Shown: piece by piece, positions 12,001-20,503 of the stretch
Layout of the letters: the number at the start of each line of letters is the position of its first letter
How positions within the stretch are numbered: the stretch's first letter is position 1
Source: Paracyclopina nana
Lineage: Eukaryota; Arthropoda; Copepoda; Cyclopoida; Cyclopettidae
Direction of reading: 5' to 3'
Assembly: GCA_019096065.1 (NCBI GenBank)
Contig: JAGUCH010000002.1
Location: forward strand, 11,110,501-11,174,500
DNA: 64,000 bases
Notes under the pieces: generated by a model
Databases searched by the model: none
The model's input: only the letters and a program-made list of their open reading frames with translations
Told to the model about the DNA's origin: nothing
Made by a program: the position numbers and the translations under genes

Positions 12001-15000
12001 CGGGTATACACTACATCTAATAATGCAAGCATAGCCGCAGAATTGCTCGCATGTAGGCTACGAGAAGCCCCTGTATTTGTCCAACTACATTGGCAGCCAT
12101 GCTGGCATGCCGCACGCCTACGACTTTGCCAGCGACAAGATGGAAGTGCACATGATTCATGGTTACAAACTGGGCCCCACGGAGGGCCCATTTAAGCAGG
12201 AGGGCGAAACGAGGGCTAAAATGAACGGCTATTTGCGGTCGGCTGGCATCCGAGATGGAGACTTGCTCATCGTGTCTGACGTCGACGAGATCCCAAGGGC
12301 CGAAGTGGTGGAGCTTTTTCGCAGCTGCACAGGCATGCCCAAAACTGTCCACCTCGATATGAACGTCTACGTCTACTCTTTCGGATACAAAAACTTGCTC
12401 ACCACGTGGAAAGCCTCCATCCAGGAGTACGAGGCGGGGAAGACGGCCTACTCGCACCGCGTCAAGTCCACGTTCAGGCTGGCAGGTGAGCGTCGCCACA
12501 AATTGGCTGGGAGAAAGCCTGGCCCAGACTTTACCAGGCTCTACCACTTCCATGTCGCGATAACTTTCTTAGTTCTTGAACAGATTCGGGTTGGCACTGC
12601 TCGTTCTGCTTCGCCACCCTGGCCCAGTTCCAGTTCAAGATGGCCGCCTACTCTCACGCGGAGAGAGCCTCGTGGCACCCCAAGCTCATGAGCCGGGAGC
12701 ACATCCAGAGGCAGATCTGCGAGGGCCAGGACCTCTACAACATGTGGCCGGAGGCCCTACACCTTCGGCGACCTCTTCAAAATGGCCTCGGGCTACGAGA
12801 GGCTCGCTTCGGGGCGCGACCTTCCCGAGTGGTTGCTCTTGAATCGCGACAGATACGAGTGGTTGTTGCCCGGTGGCAATTGCACGCGCGCGTAACATCA
12901 GTAGTATAAAAAGCTGTGTACCACGAAAAGGAGCTGCTTGTAGTCGAAAAACTCCGCGACGGGGATGCCATGGCGCTTGAAGTGTCGCAGCTCGGCCTTT
13001 GCGGCCGCCAAGTCGACGAAGCCTTGCTTGGCCCCGTACTCGATTTGCCTCACGATGGCCAACTCTCGCCAATTGAGCAGAATCACGCCGTCGATGCGGG
13101 CGATGTGGTCCAAGTAGCTCTGCACATCGGCCATGTCCCTGGGGTAGCCGGAAAGGACAAGTCCCTTGGGAGAGTGCGTCTGCTTCATCGCGGACACGAG
13201 CACGTGGGTCACGTCGGCGCTCGGCACCATGAAAGCCTCGTTGATGTCTGCAACGAGAAAGGTTTGGCGGAGCGTAAGGCGAATCGTTGCGGATCTTTCT
13301 CCAGTCCTGCCATGCCGAGGCCAAGCGAAAGGATGCTGGCAGCGCAGTAGCTGTCACAGCCTTTGCACATAGCTTATTCTGCTTCTTCAATCGCTGCAGT
13401 GCAGTGCAATGTTACCAAGCGCCTTCTAAATTATTGAGCGGATAATCTTGGGAACCTGCCTTACCAAATTAAGTAGGTACAAATAATTAACCACGCGTAC
13501 TCACCTCGCAGTCCGTAGGCCTTTTTCAATAGGTCTATCACGTTAATGTGCGTTAGCAAGCCCGGCTCTGCCTGGCTCAGTCTTTCGCTGTGGCTGATTT
13601 TGCCCGAACCGGGACCACCTGCAGTTTAAAAATGATGATTGGAGATGAATTAGAAAATTGTCATCCATTTTGCATATTGTTTTATAGCTTAAATTAACCT
13701 CGTAAATGAAAAATTTCATATACTAGCTTGATCTCATAAGTCACTGTAAGACGCAATGCTCTGTTCATTTACCAACTCCTTAAGGAATCGGAACCTGAAA
13801 TTCCTTTGTGGCTTTTTTGTGCAAAGGAGTTCTCAGAACATAATCTTTTAGCGTAGAGTTGCCATAATGCATGCGCATGGTTTTGCCATACTGCATTCCA
13901 TAAAAACGGTAGATGAACAGCACATTAGCGATGATGACATTGAAAATTATAGAAGACCATAGATTTTTTTGCAACTGTTGACATGAAAAGGATTCAAGTA
14001 TAGTCTTATCACATAATTCTGACATAGCGAACAGCATAAAATTGTGAGAATTAACAATAGGATAATCGAGAGAGAGGAGAAACAAGCTTGCAAAAATGTG
14101 GGGACTTTTTTGAGCCAAAATCTAGTTGTAAAATGTCCGACACGCTTAGTTGTAAAATGTCGAACTTGTAAAATGACCGACATCTACTGCGTTTTTTTGC
14201 CCGACATATTTGTCATAGTTGTAGAATGTCCGACAAATAAAAAGTTAAATGTCCGGCAGGTTATGTCAAGTTGCAAAATGTCCGACACGACACAGATGTG
14301 AAATGTCCGACGTTAATTTTGTGCCAGTCTTAAGCTTTTTTGTAAAATGTATATCGACAATGGTAACTAGAAAAATTTATTACTATTGCCTTCCATCCCA
14401 TATACATATTTTTAGCTTCATTTTTGCCTTTTATTTTATGAATTTTTAAAGCAATTTTAGTCTTGCAACTATGTCAAATGTGTCTGTCAGAAAAGGCATA
14501 CATTGCCAAAAATGTGTCGTTCATTTGGCCAAATGTGTCGGCCATTGTACAACTATACCCAATTTGTAGGACATTTTACAACATGATGAAATGTGTCGGA
14601 CAAAATGATGGAGCACCAAAAATATTTTTCACCTAACTTGATAGTTTTAAAAGTGACAAAAACAGTTTCAGCTTCCATATTTCTGTTTCTTAAGATTTTT
14701 AAGGAAAACATTCACAGAATTTTCAATAATCACTCTAGTGGCACTGATGCCCTGTTCATCTACTCTACTTTTTCGTAGCTTCCTTGTCTTACCCTACGAA
14801 AAAAGTTGTCGTAGATCCTCGAATTTCTTTTAGCTGTCGTAGTTTTTAAGAGCTGGTGTTATGTTGTCGTTGCCTCTAGGATTGACTAAACTAATGCAAC
14901 TTTCGAAAGAATCCTTATTAATAGACCAAGCAGAATGTTTTAGTCGGCCCTTGCAGGCCGGCTTTACTTGTTCTTACGTTAGGGCAAACTAAAACAACGT

Positions 15001-16231
15001 AAGTTTCGAAGGCTAGCCCTTGAACAAAGGCAAAACAAAGTTAATTTATTCAACCCTAGATAGCAAGCGCTTGACTTGATCAACTCGCTTAACCAATTCG
15101 TACGCTAACGACTGGATGACATCTTTTGAAAATCTTATGGATCATCTTGAGGGGCTGCCCCTGGATAGTCACCATGCCAAAGGGTTTTGCCTTTGGACCC
15201 ATGGGAGGAGAGAAATTGGCCCACAAAGTTTTGGGAAATTCTTATGTAGTAAAACTTTGGACCCCTCTCACAGCCATAAGAAGCAGCTTTTAGGCCATTG
15301 TTAGGCCCCCTAAGAGTGTCTTTGGAAATGGGACAAAAGTTGTCATCATGCATGCCCAATGTGCTCTAATGGGGTGTTCATCTATGCATCATTTCCTTAA
15401 AATCTTACGACAGCCTTATATGAAATGACTAAGTTTTCGTACTTCTGATTAATCAAAACACTTCAAACTCATGTGACCAAAAGAGGTGGGAGAGTGGTTT
15501 ACTTAAAGCTATCAAAAAGGGGGTAAAAATGATTAGTACTAAAATAGGAGGCTTAAGTAAAACGCAATTTAACGGAAGGAAAAAATTTCCTTTATAGATG
15601 AACACAGCATAAGGGGCAAAATGCAAATGTTAGGGGTTAACTTTGGAGCAAAATTGAGGGAACTTCCCCTCATTTTTTGCACAGTCAGTCAAAAAAATGG
15701 TCCATTTTCGTTTGAAGCCAGATATTGTCCGTCAAAGTTTGCTAATTTCTGCCTGTATAACTTGGTTTAACAGACTTCAGATTCACGACCTAAAAATGAA
15801 ATTTCTTCATATGGCTGTTAGAGGGGTCCAAAGTTTTACTACATAAAAATCGTTTTTTTGACTAAAATGCCTGTTTTTTTTTGCTAAACTGTCATAGACC
15901 CCTTTTGCATCTTTAGCAGTAAGGTTATTTGCCAAAGTATCCATCATAATTGTGCAGGACTAGTTGAAGCTGAATTAAGTACACAGTCACCTATTACGAA
16001 TATCACTGGGACGGAAGGAACATTTTGAATTTTCGGTCCCAGTCCGTTTCCGTTGGCGTGATGGTACATTTCTTGACTGTGATTGTTTTGAAGAAACTCG
16101 GCACGACTGCTAAACTTGTCGTATTCCACCGAGGCTGGTCGACTCTCTGAAATGACATTTGGCTTATCGCTACTTAAATGTGATTAGCAACTACTAGCGC
16201 AGTGTTTACCAGTGCCTAGGCAGATTCCCAT
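6025..16231 (-). CDS. AK5: Adenylate kinase isoenzyme 5-like, two AK-type domains, nine exons
   Basis: Nucleoside monophosphate kinase family, likely cytosolic. Coding exons in transcript order: 16231-16210, 16146-15991, 13618-13505, 13247-12922, 7307-7176, 7060-6668, 6616-6434, 6349-6244, 6134-6025; total 1542 nt, 513 residues, all phases matching. The N-terminus MGICLG fits an N-myristoylation signal. Domain 1 (about residues 50-230) has a P-loop GGPGSGKI and SGYPRDMADVQ, but its lid (EYGAKQGFVDLAAAKAELRH) lacks the usual R-x-DDN arginine and aspartates. Domain 2 (about 280-470) has P-loop GGPGSCKS, GFPREL and an intact GRPDDN lid. Human AK5 is about 560 residues with two domains, so length fits. 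The 5.6 kb intron 12921-7308 contains the MGAT3-like gene on the other strand. The acceptor AAG at 6350 is the weakest junction. Confidence 0.85.
9232..10408. mobile_element. Possible 1.2 kb non-autonomous element with TGTTCAT ends
   Basis: The left end TAATGTCCTGTTCATGTAC (9231-9249) and the right end ATAGATGAACAGTCTATA match the inverted ends of the small elements described elsewhere in this window. Inside lies a complete family A copy (9908-10064). A direct repeat of about 60 bp (9821-9881 and 10309-10371, core GCTCGGCCCCAAGCTGAACT with few differences) flanks that copy. There is no transposase frame. The pairing of these two ends is inferred. Confidence 0.4.
9908..10064 (+). mobile_element. 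Family A MITE, copy 1
   Basis: About 157 bp with inverted ends (ATGCTCTGTTCATCTAC on the left, GTACATGAACAGAGTATT on the right) and a conserved core CTTTGCGCAAAGG next to AAGGAATCGGAACGCGAAAT. Similar copies lie at 11204, 13755 and 19341. It is too short to code for a protein, and a TTA/TAA-like flank is present. Confidence 0.75.
11204..11345 (-). mobile_element. Family A MITE, copy 2, one end lost
   Basis: Inverted copy of family A: starts TATTCTGTTCATCTAT and carries GACAACTCTACGCAGCTAG and CTTTGCGCAAAGGAATTTCG. It ends in AAAAAAGGAGTTAGGAAATA without the expected GATGAACAG terminus, so it is truncated or eroded at that end. It lies just upstream of the MGAT3-like gene. Confidence 0.65.
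11481..12895 (+). CDS. MGAT3: MGAT3-like bisecting N-acetylglucosaminyltransferase, nested in AK5 intron, two lesions
   Basis: Family enzymes add a bisecting GlcNAc to the core mannose of N-glycans in the Golgi. Exons: 11481-11691, 11753-11799, 11868-12003, 12057-12485, 12584-12895. The N-terminus has a short basic stretch then a hydrophobic segment (about residues 15-32), as expected for a type II Golgi protein. Family landmarks are LTREELCKLHGW, VKVYDAILFSNEMEILE, the metal-binding SDVDEIP and DSGWHCSFCF. Two oddities: no GT donor follows LHGWQ (the homology-predicted intron would begin GAAAGG), and near 12751-12756 one extra base (GGCCC) shifts the frame before the conserved end YTFGDLFKMASGYERL. 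In the restored frame it stops at 12895. It is either a decaying gene or assembly error. The stop lies 27 bp from an AK5 exon on the other strand. Confidence 0.8.
13755..13927 (+). mobile_element. Family A MITE, copy 3
   Basis: About 170 bp: left ATGCTCTGTTCATTTACC, right GGTAGATGAACAGCACATTA, with the family core ATCGGAACCTGAAATTCCTTTG. It lies in the AK5 intron between 13619 and 15990. Confidence 0.7.
14120..14610. mobile_element. Element with subterminal arrays of TGTCCGAC motif
   Basis: About 490 bp in an AK5 intron. The left part (14126-14350) carries about eight spaced copies of TTGTAAAATGTCCGACA with small changes. The right part (14464-14605) carries about five variants, some inverted (GGACATTTTACAAC, GTGTCGGAC). 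The middle is AT-rich and unrelated. This layout of many short subterminal motifs facing inwards resembles transposase-binding arrays of some cut-and-paste transposons. No frame is long enough for an enzyme and I cannot name the superfamily. Confidence 0.5.
15243..15844. mobile_element. Inverted-repeat element split by a second element
   Basis: The arm at 15243-15300 (TATGTAGTAAAACTTTGGAC, then CCCCTCT-ACAGCCATA) is repeated as its reverse complement at 15787-15844 with few differences. The family B element 15367-15612 sits between the arms. The arms give a stem of about 55-58 bp. The insertion order is clear: family B entered an older foldback element. No coding content is seen. Confidence 0.6.
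15367..15612 (+). mobile_element. Family B MITE, copy 1 (about 245 bp)
   Basis: Ends TAATGGGGTGTTCATCTATG and TATAGATGAACACAGCATAA are inverted relative to each other. The interior (CCTTAAAATCTTACGACAGCC ... GAGGCTTAAGTAAAACGCAA) is nearly the same as the reverse complement of 43491-43736. There is no open frame, and the borders suggest a TA or TAA target. Confidence 0.75.
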
Positions 16232-16265
16232 GTTGTTAGCGTTCTTCGATTCTCCCTAGGCAATA
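16232..16265. promoter_or_regulatory. Head-to-head start region of AK5-like and AK1-type genes
   Basis: Only 34 bp separate the AK5-like start codon (16231, minus) from the longer AK1-type start (16266, plus). The plus side carries an acceptor-like TTCTCCCTAG just before the AK1 ATG exon. The two genes therefore either overlap at their 5' ends or share one bidirectional promoter. No TATA box is evident. Confidence 0.4.
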
Positions 16266-17630
16266 ATGGATATCATGATTCGCCAAACGAGCCAATCGTC
16301 AATGGTTCCCTATGGCCGAGGGCCAGAAGGCTCAGAATTGTATGACAGAGAAGGGCCAGCAGCCAGAAGACTTTTGCGACAAGAAAGTATTCCGGCCAAC
16401 CGATTGGTAAGCCAAAACCTGACTGACTTCAATAGCTGCTTTTGTTATGACACACGCGTGCACTACAGTGAATACGTACGTGTAAGGACTTTTCTAGCTG
16501 CTTCTGCGATTGATGGTCCATTATTAATGCCTTTACCATGCCTAGCTTTATACTACTGCTGTATTGCTTTGCGGAAAAGGCCAAGGACTCTTGCTACACA
16601 ACGCTTGGGATTATGCACTTTTTTCATATTCCTTAATGCCACATACTAATCAATACCATGTTATTGCACCTCATTTCACGCAATTGTAAAGATCAGCCTT
16701 CATAGCTATGTACGTACAGTAAATCGCGTGGTCAAGAAAGTCAAAAAGTTGGCAACGTTCTTTACTGCAGTCGAGCAGCTTGCAGCATTTTTAAAGGATA
16801 TTCATCCCCGTTGTTGTCAGTCGCTTCGCACTGCTCAACCTCCAAGCACCTCAAATCATGGTTTGTAGCTGTGTAATTCCTGTCACCTTGATCAAGGTCA
16901 TTCTGCTTTGTCCTAGGCTCTCGAGAGGAAGAACATTGACAAGTCCCCGCTGACCAAGGCCAACCTGCCCGTGATTTGGGTGTTGGGTGGTCCCGGATGC
17001 GGCAAGGGAACCCAATGCGACAGGATCGTGAGCAAGTACGGGTTCACCCACTTGTCTTCCGGAGATCTCCTCCGTGAGGAGGTCAAGTCCGGCTCCGAGC
17101 GCGGCAAGCAGCTCAACGAGATGATGGAGAAGGGCGAGTTGGTGCCCCTTTTCGTCGTCCTTGATCTCTTGGCAGAGGCCATGATCTCCAAGCTGTCTGG
17201 CTCCAAGGGCTTTCTAATCGACGGCTATCCCCGCGAAGTTGCTCAGGTAGCTTCAACACGTTTATATAACTATGTACTATAATCATATTTGTTCGCTTCA
17301 AGGGCCAAGAGTTTGAAAAGGAGATCTGCCCTTGCACCAAAATCCTCTATTTTGAGGTCAGCGACGAGACCATGACCGAGCGCTTGTTGAACCGCGGAAA
17401 GTCCTCGGGCCGCGTCGATGACAACGTTGAAACGATCAAGAAGCGCCTGGATACTTTCCACAAGCATTCCAAGCCTGTCATGGATGCCTACAAGGACAAG
17501 TGCTGCACCGTAAGCTGCTCAGTGCCTGATTTATGCATGTCATCAATTGCTGCCTTTATTTCAGATTCCGGCCGAGCGCTCTGTAGATGACATTTTCGCC
17601 GACGTCTGCAAGGCCCTTGACACTATTTAA
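16266..17630 (+). CDS. AK1: Adenylate kinase 1-type (UMP-CMP/AK family), four coding exons
   Basis: Catalyses ATP + AMP to 2 ADP; cytosolic. Exons 16266-16406, 16917-17246, 17303-17509, 17565-17630, phases all 0, 247 residues. Residues 48-247 match AK1: P-loop [50 protein letters not shown], and lid [12 protein letters not shown] with its catalytic arginines. The lid is short, as in the AK1 class. The first 47 residues ([20 protein letters not shown]...) are basic and polar and are not part of the usual 194-residue enzyme. A second start, ATG at 16857-16859 just before GTTTGTAG, could splice to 16917 and give the short form, so two promoters are possible. All active-site motifs are intact, in contrast to the divergent AK5-like neighbour. 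Confidence 0.9.
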
Positions 17631-17690
17631 GCGCACTACTTGATGATTGTCGGACAATATGGTTGTGGTAAAGTTGTGAACGATACAAAG

Positions 17691-20130
17691 TTATTTAAGA
17701 CAAGCTGCAGATAGGAAAATACATAAGCCACTTGTATAGCTCATTAGTGAGTACTACCTTTCGTGCAGGCCTCGAGGTCAAGAAAAACGTTCGTGCTCGA
17801 GCATCCATCAAACTCGATGCTCACGCATTCCTTGAGCTCCGAGTCAAAAGTGAAAGCCGCGAGAGCGTGCGCAAGCTGCTCGCACTTATTTTCGTTCGGC
17901 ATGTCCTTTTTTGCCTCCCGCCTGCATGACTCCTCAGCCCCCTCGAGGCAAGCTGAAAATGATGGGAAAGTGTACAAAAATCCCAATTTCACGCATACAT
18001 AGAAGTGAATACTTGATGCGCACGTGTCCAAATCTCGAAACTTGTTGTAGGTGTCAATGCACCCGTTGTAGTCCGATGGGACGCACTGCCCTTCGAAGTA
18101 GGTGTACCCATAGGAGTTGTCATATGCCAGACACGCTGACCTATTCTTGGACAGGTCTCTGAGAGCAGCTGTGTCGGTGCACTGCCACTTTTGCGGGATG
18201 GAGGGGCTGGGCATGTCTCTGTCGATTGCCAGAGCCTGCCCACCGCCTCCCAAGCAAACTGGAAAAATTGAAAGGCCAAACTCGAAAAAAAGGTTGAGCC
18301 TTAAAATAGTAAAAAAACTGACTGCCTTCGCATTCTTCCAGGGAGTCGAATTGGTTGGCAACATTTCCCTCCATATTGGTGTCATTCAGAGGCACAATGA
18401 AGGACTCGCATTGCATGGAAGCTTCATTGAAAGAAAACTTTGCTGTGTGCTCCCCCGTTTTGTCCACTGTATTCGTCTCACTCACAAATGGAAGCTTGCA
18501 AACGAAATTCTTGGGAGCACAGGCTAGAAAGAAGAAAGTCTTTCTTGGGCCTAGCCTTAGTAAGTGCTGCAATTGTATCTTTCGTACTCTTTAAACACTC
18601 ATCTAGCCTGGAGAATGAGTTGAGCTGTCCTGAAAAAACATCACTGAGATCGCCTGGGCACACTTTCATGTTGCTCATAATGCACTTTTTGACATTCCAA
18701 TCATAATAGAATATCTTGAGCCCATGCAACTCCTCGCTAGGACAAGGCTTGGGATGAAAACCTCCATTGGTACTTGGGTCACCAGAAAAAATCAGGGGCA
18801 CCACTCCGCACCTAGCGTCGTCCATAACCGCTTCACGATCGGATGTTAGCTTGGAGTTGGGCAAGCAGCCTGTGCATTATGTACAGTATTTATGCACCAC
18901 TGAGGCTACTTTGTTTTCAACCGCTCTCATAATTAAAACATTGCTGACTTGGTTTTTTGCTACTACTATGACAGCAATACTTTTAATAATAAGTGTAGTA
19001 AATTTGATCACCGGATTGAATTTGTTAAGGTTCTGAAATCATAATTATATGTCCAATTGTAAAATATTAATACAGCTGGAAAGTTCTTGGCTACACGGCT
19101 CTGAAATCCCGTTATTATTTTGATTTAGTAAAAATGCAAAACTGATGTTCTTATTTGATTCCGCGCCAGGGCCACAGAAGTCTATATTCAGAAGCAAGTA
19201 AGCTCATGGAAAATAAAGTAGTTGTGCCCCAACTCGAAATAAATAAATATATATATATAACAAGCTTATTAAGACCTAAAACATTACACTGAAAATAATT
19301 TAGGTATGCTCAGCTAGAATCAGATAAGCTTATAGCTACTTAATAAACTGTTCATCTACCGTTCCTTCAAAGGAATGCATTATTACAAATCCATGCATGA
19401 TGACAACTCTACGTAGCTAGTTTATGTACTGAGAACTCCTTTGCGCAAAGGAATTTCGCGTTCCGATTCCTTAAGGAGTTTGTAGATGAACAGAGCATTA
19501 GCTGGTTTATATAAAATCGCCTTTAAAGTTACGGGGATAATATTCCGCTTTAAAAAAGTTTGGCAACTCCAATTATTTTTTTTGTGTGTGTTTTAGATCA
19601 TAAAGATCGATATTAAAAATCACCAATCTTTCTTAGCTTCAATAGACAATCATAATTGATATGATTTAGGTTTAGCGGATTTTTTTCGAAGCTCTCTTAC
19701 ACACACATATGCAAATGCTTGTCTCAATAAAATAACTCATTCAGTCTTTTCAGATCAAAAATTGTACTTTCTAAATCATCTTTGTTATCTAAACATCATT
19801 ACAGGCGAACGTTTTCAGCTCCTTTACTATAGAGGTAACGGCTTTAATTTGCTATTTTTGTTTAATATTAAGATTAAAAAGTGTTAAGAGCTTACTATTC
19901 AAGCACATTTCCCTCGTTTTAAATTTGTTCGTAGACCTGGCACAACCAGCTTCTGGCTCAAGCATGCAGTTTTGGAGATCAGGATACCAAGAAAAGCCCT
20001 CTTTGCCGAGGCACTGGTCAAGCATCAGTTTTGGCGCCAGCGACGCTGGAGGTTGGTTGCATCGATCATCTTCAGCCAAAACGCCCAGTATGACGATGGC
20101 TGAAAGAATCACAGCTGCCGTGGCTAGCAT
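17691..20130 (-). CDS. Secreted protein with five Kunitz-type domains
   Basis: Likely an extracellular serine-protease inhibitor or a derivative. Exons: 20130-19896, 18869-18588, 18523-18323, 18258-18013, 17952-17758, 17704-17691; about 390 residues. A signal peptide is clear (MLATAAVILSAIVILGVLAE). Each internal exon codes one Kunitz-like unit, and all introns are phase 1 and fall between the fifth and sixth cysteine, so each sixth cysteine is supplied by the next exon. The last exon is only 14 nt (A-CLK-stop) and supplies the final cysteine. Units 1, 4 and 5 keep spacing close to Cys-x15-Cys-x7-Cys-x12-Cys-x3-Cys. Units 2 and 3 have longer loops. Reading through the donor at 17757 would give a stop at 17744 and lose that cysteine. 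It lies tail-to-tail with AK1, and the 3' UTRs probably overlap. Confidence 0.8.
18870..19895. other. Kunitz gene intron 1, about 1 kb
   Basis: It holds a family A MITE (19341-19501) and, at 19224-19245, the motif GTGCCCCAACTCGAAATAA, which matches one end of the hairpin element at 61435-61620. It also holds (TA)n at 19249-19259. No coding signal. Confidence 0.5.
19341..19501 (-). mobile_element. Family A MITE, copy 4
   Basis: About 160 bp: left AAACTGTTCATCTACCGTTCC, right GGAGTTTGTAGATGAACAGAG, core CTTTGCGCAAAGGAATTTCG. Inverted relative to 9908-10064 and very similar to it. The best-preserved copy. Confidence 0.8.
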
Positions 20131-20503
20131 ATTACGATTTTTCGAATTGGTCACGCCAATAACTTGAGTGGAACATCGTAAATAATAGTGTTATTGTTAT
20201 AACTGTAAACATGTGTGTCGTATATGTATAAGCAGAAGTTCCTTTTCCAGCTCTGCAACGCACTGATCTAGCCAGTGAAAGAAGAACGATAAAGCAAAAA
20301 CATCAACAATTCGCATCTAGCGCAATATCTACGAGTCTGATGGGGGCGTTTCTAATCATACCAACAGTAATTTGGTATTCATCTCAATTACTTCTTAAAT
20401 AATGTGGCAGCCTCTAATCAAGCACTGAGGGTGTTGCTCAACTTAATCACATTTATACTTCTTCGATGATTTCCTATTTCTTGCTCGCTGATCGACGAAG
20501 CTG

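Noticed and set aside
12686-13390. 234-codon minus frame across MGAT3 and AK5 exons
   Set aside because: Arg/Ala/Pro-rich and in the wrong frame relative to the conserved AK5 exon 12922-13247.
18320-18326. GC-AG intron in the Kunitz gene (AAG|GCAGTC)
   Set aside because: A normal GT donor three bases further (GGCA|GTCAGT) keeps the frame and restores the Cys-x3-Cys spacing seen in the other domains.
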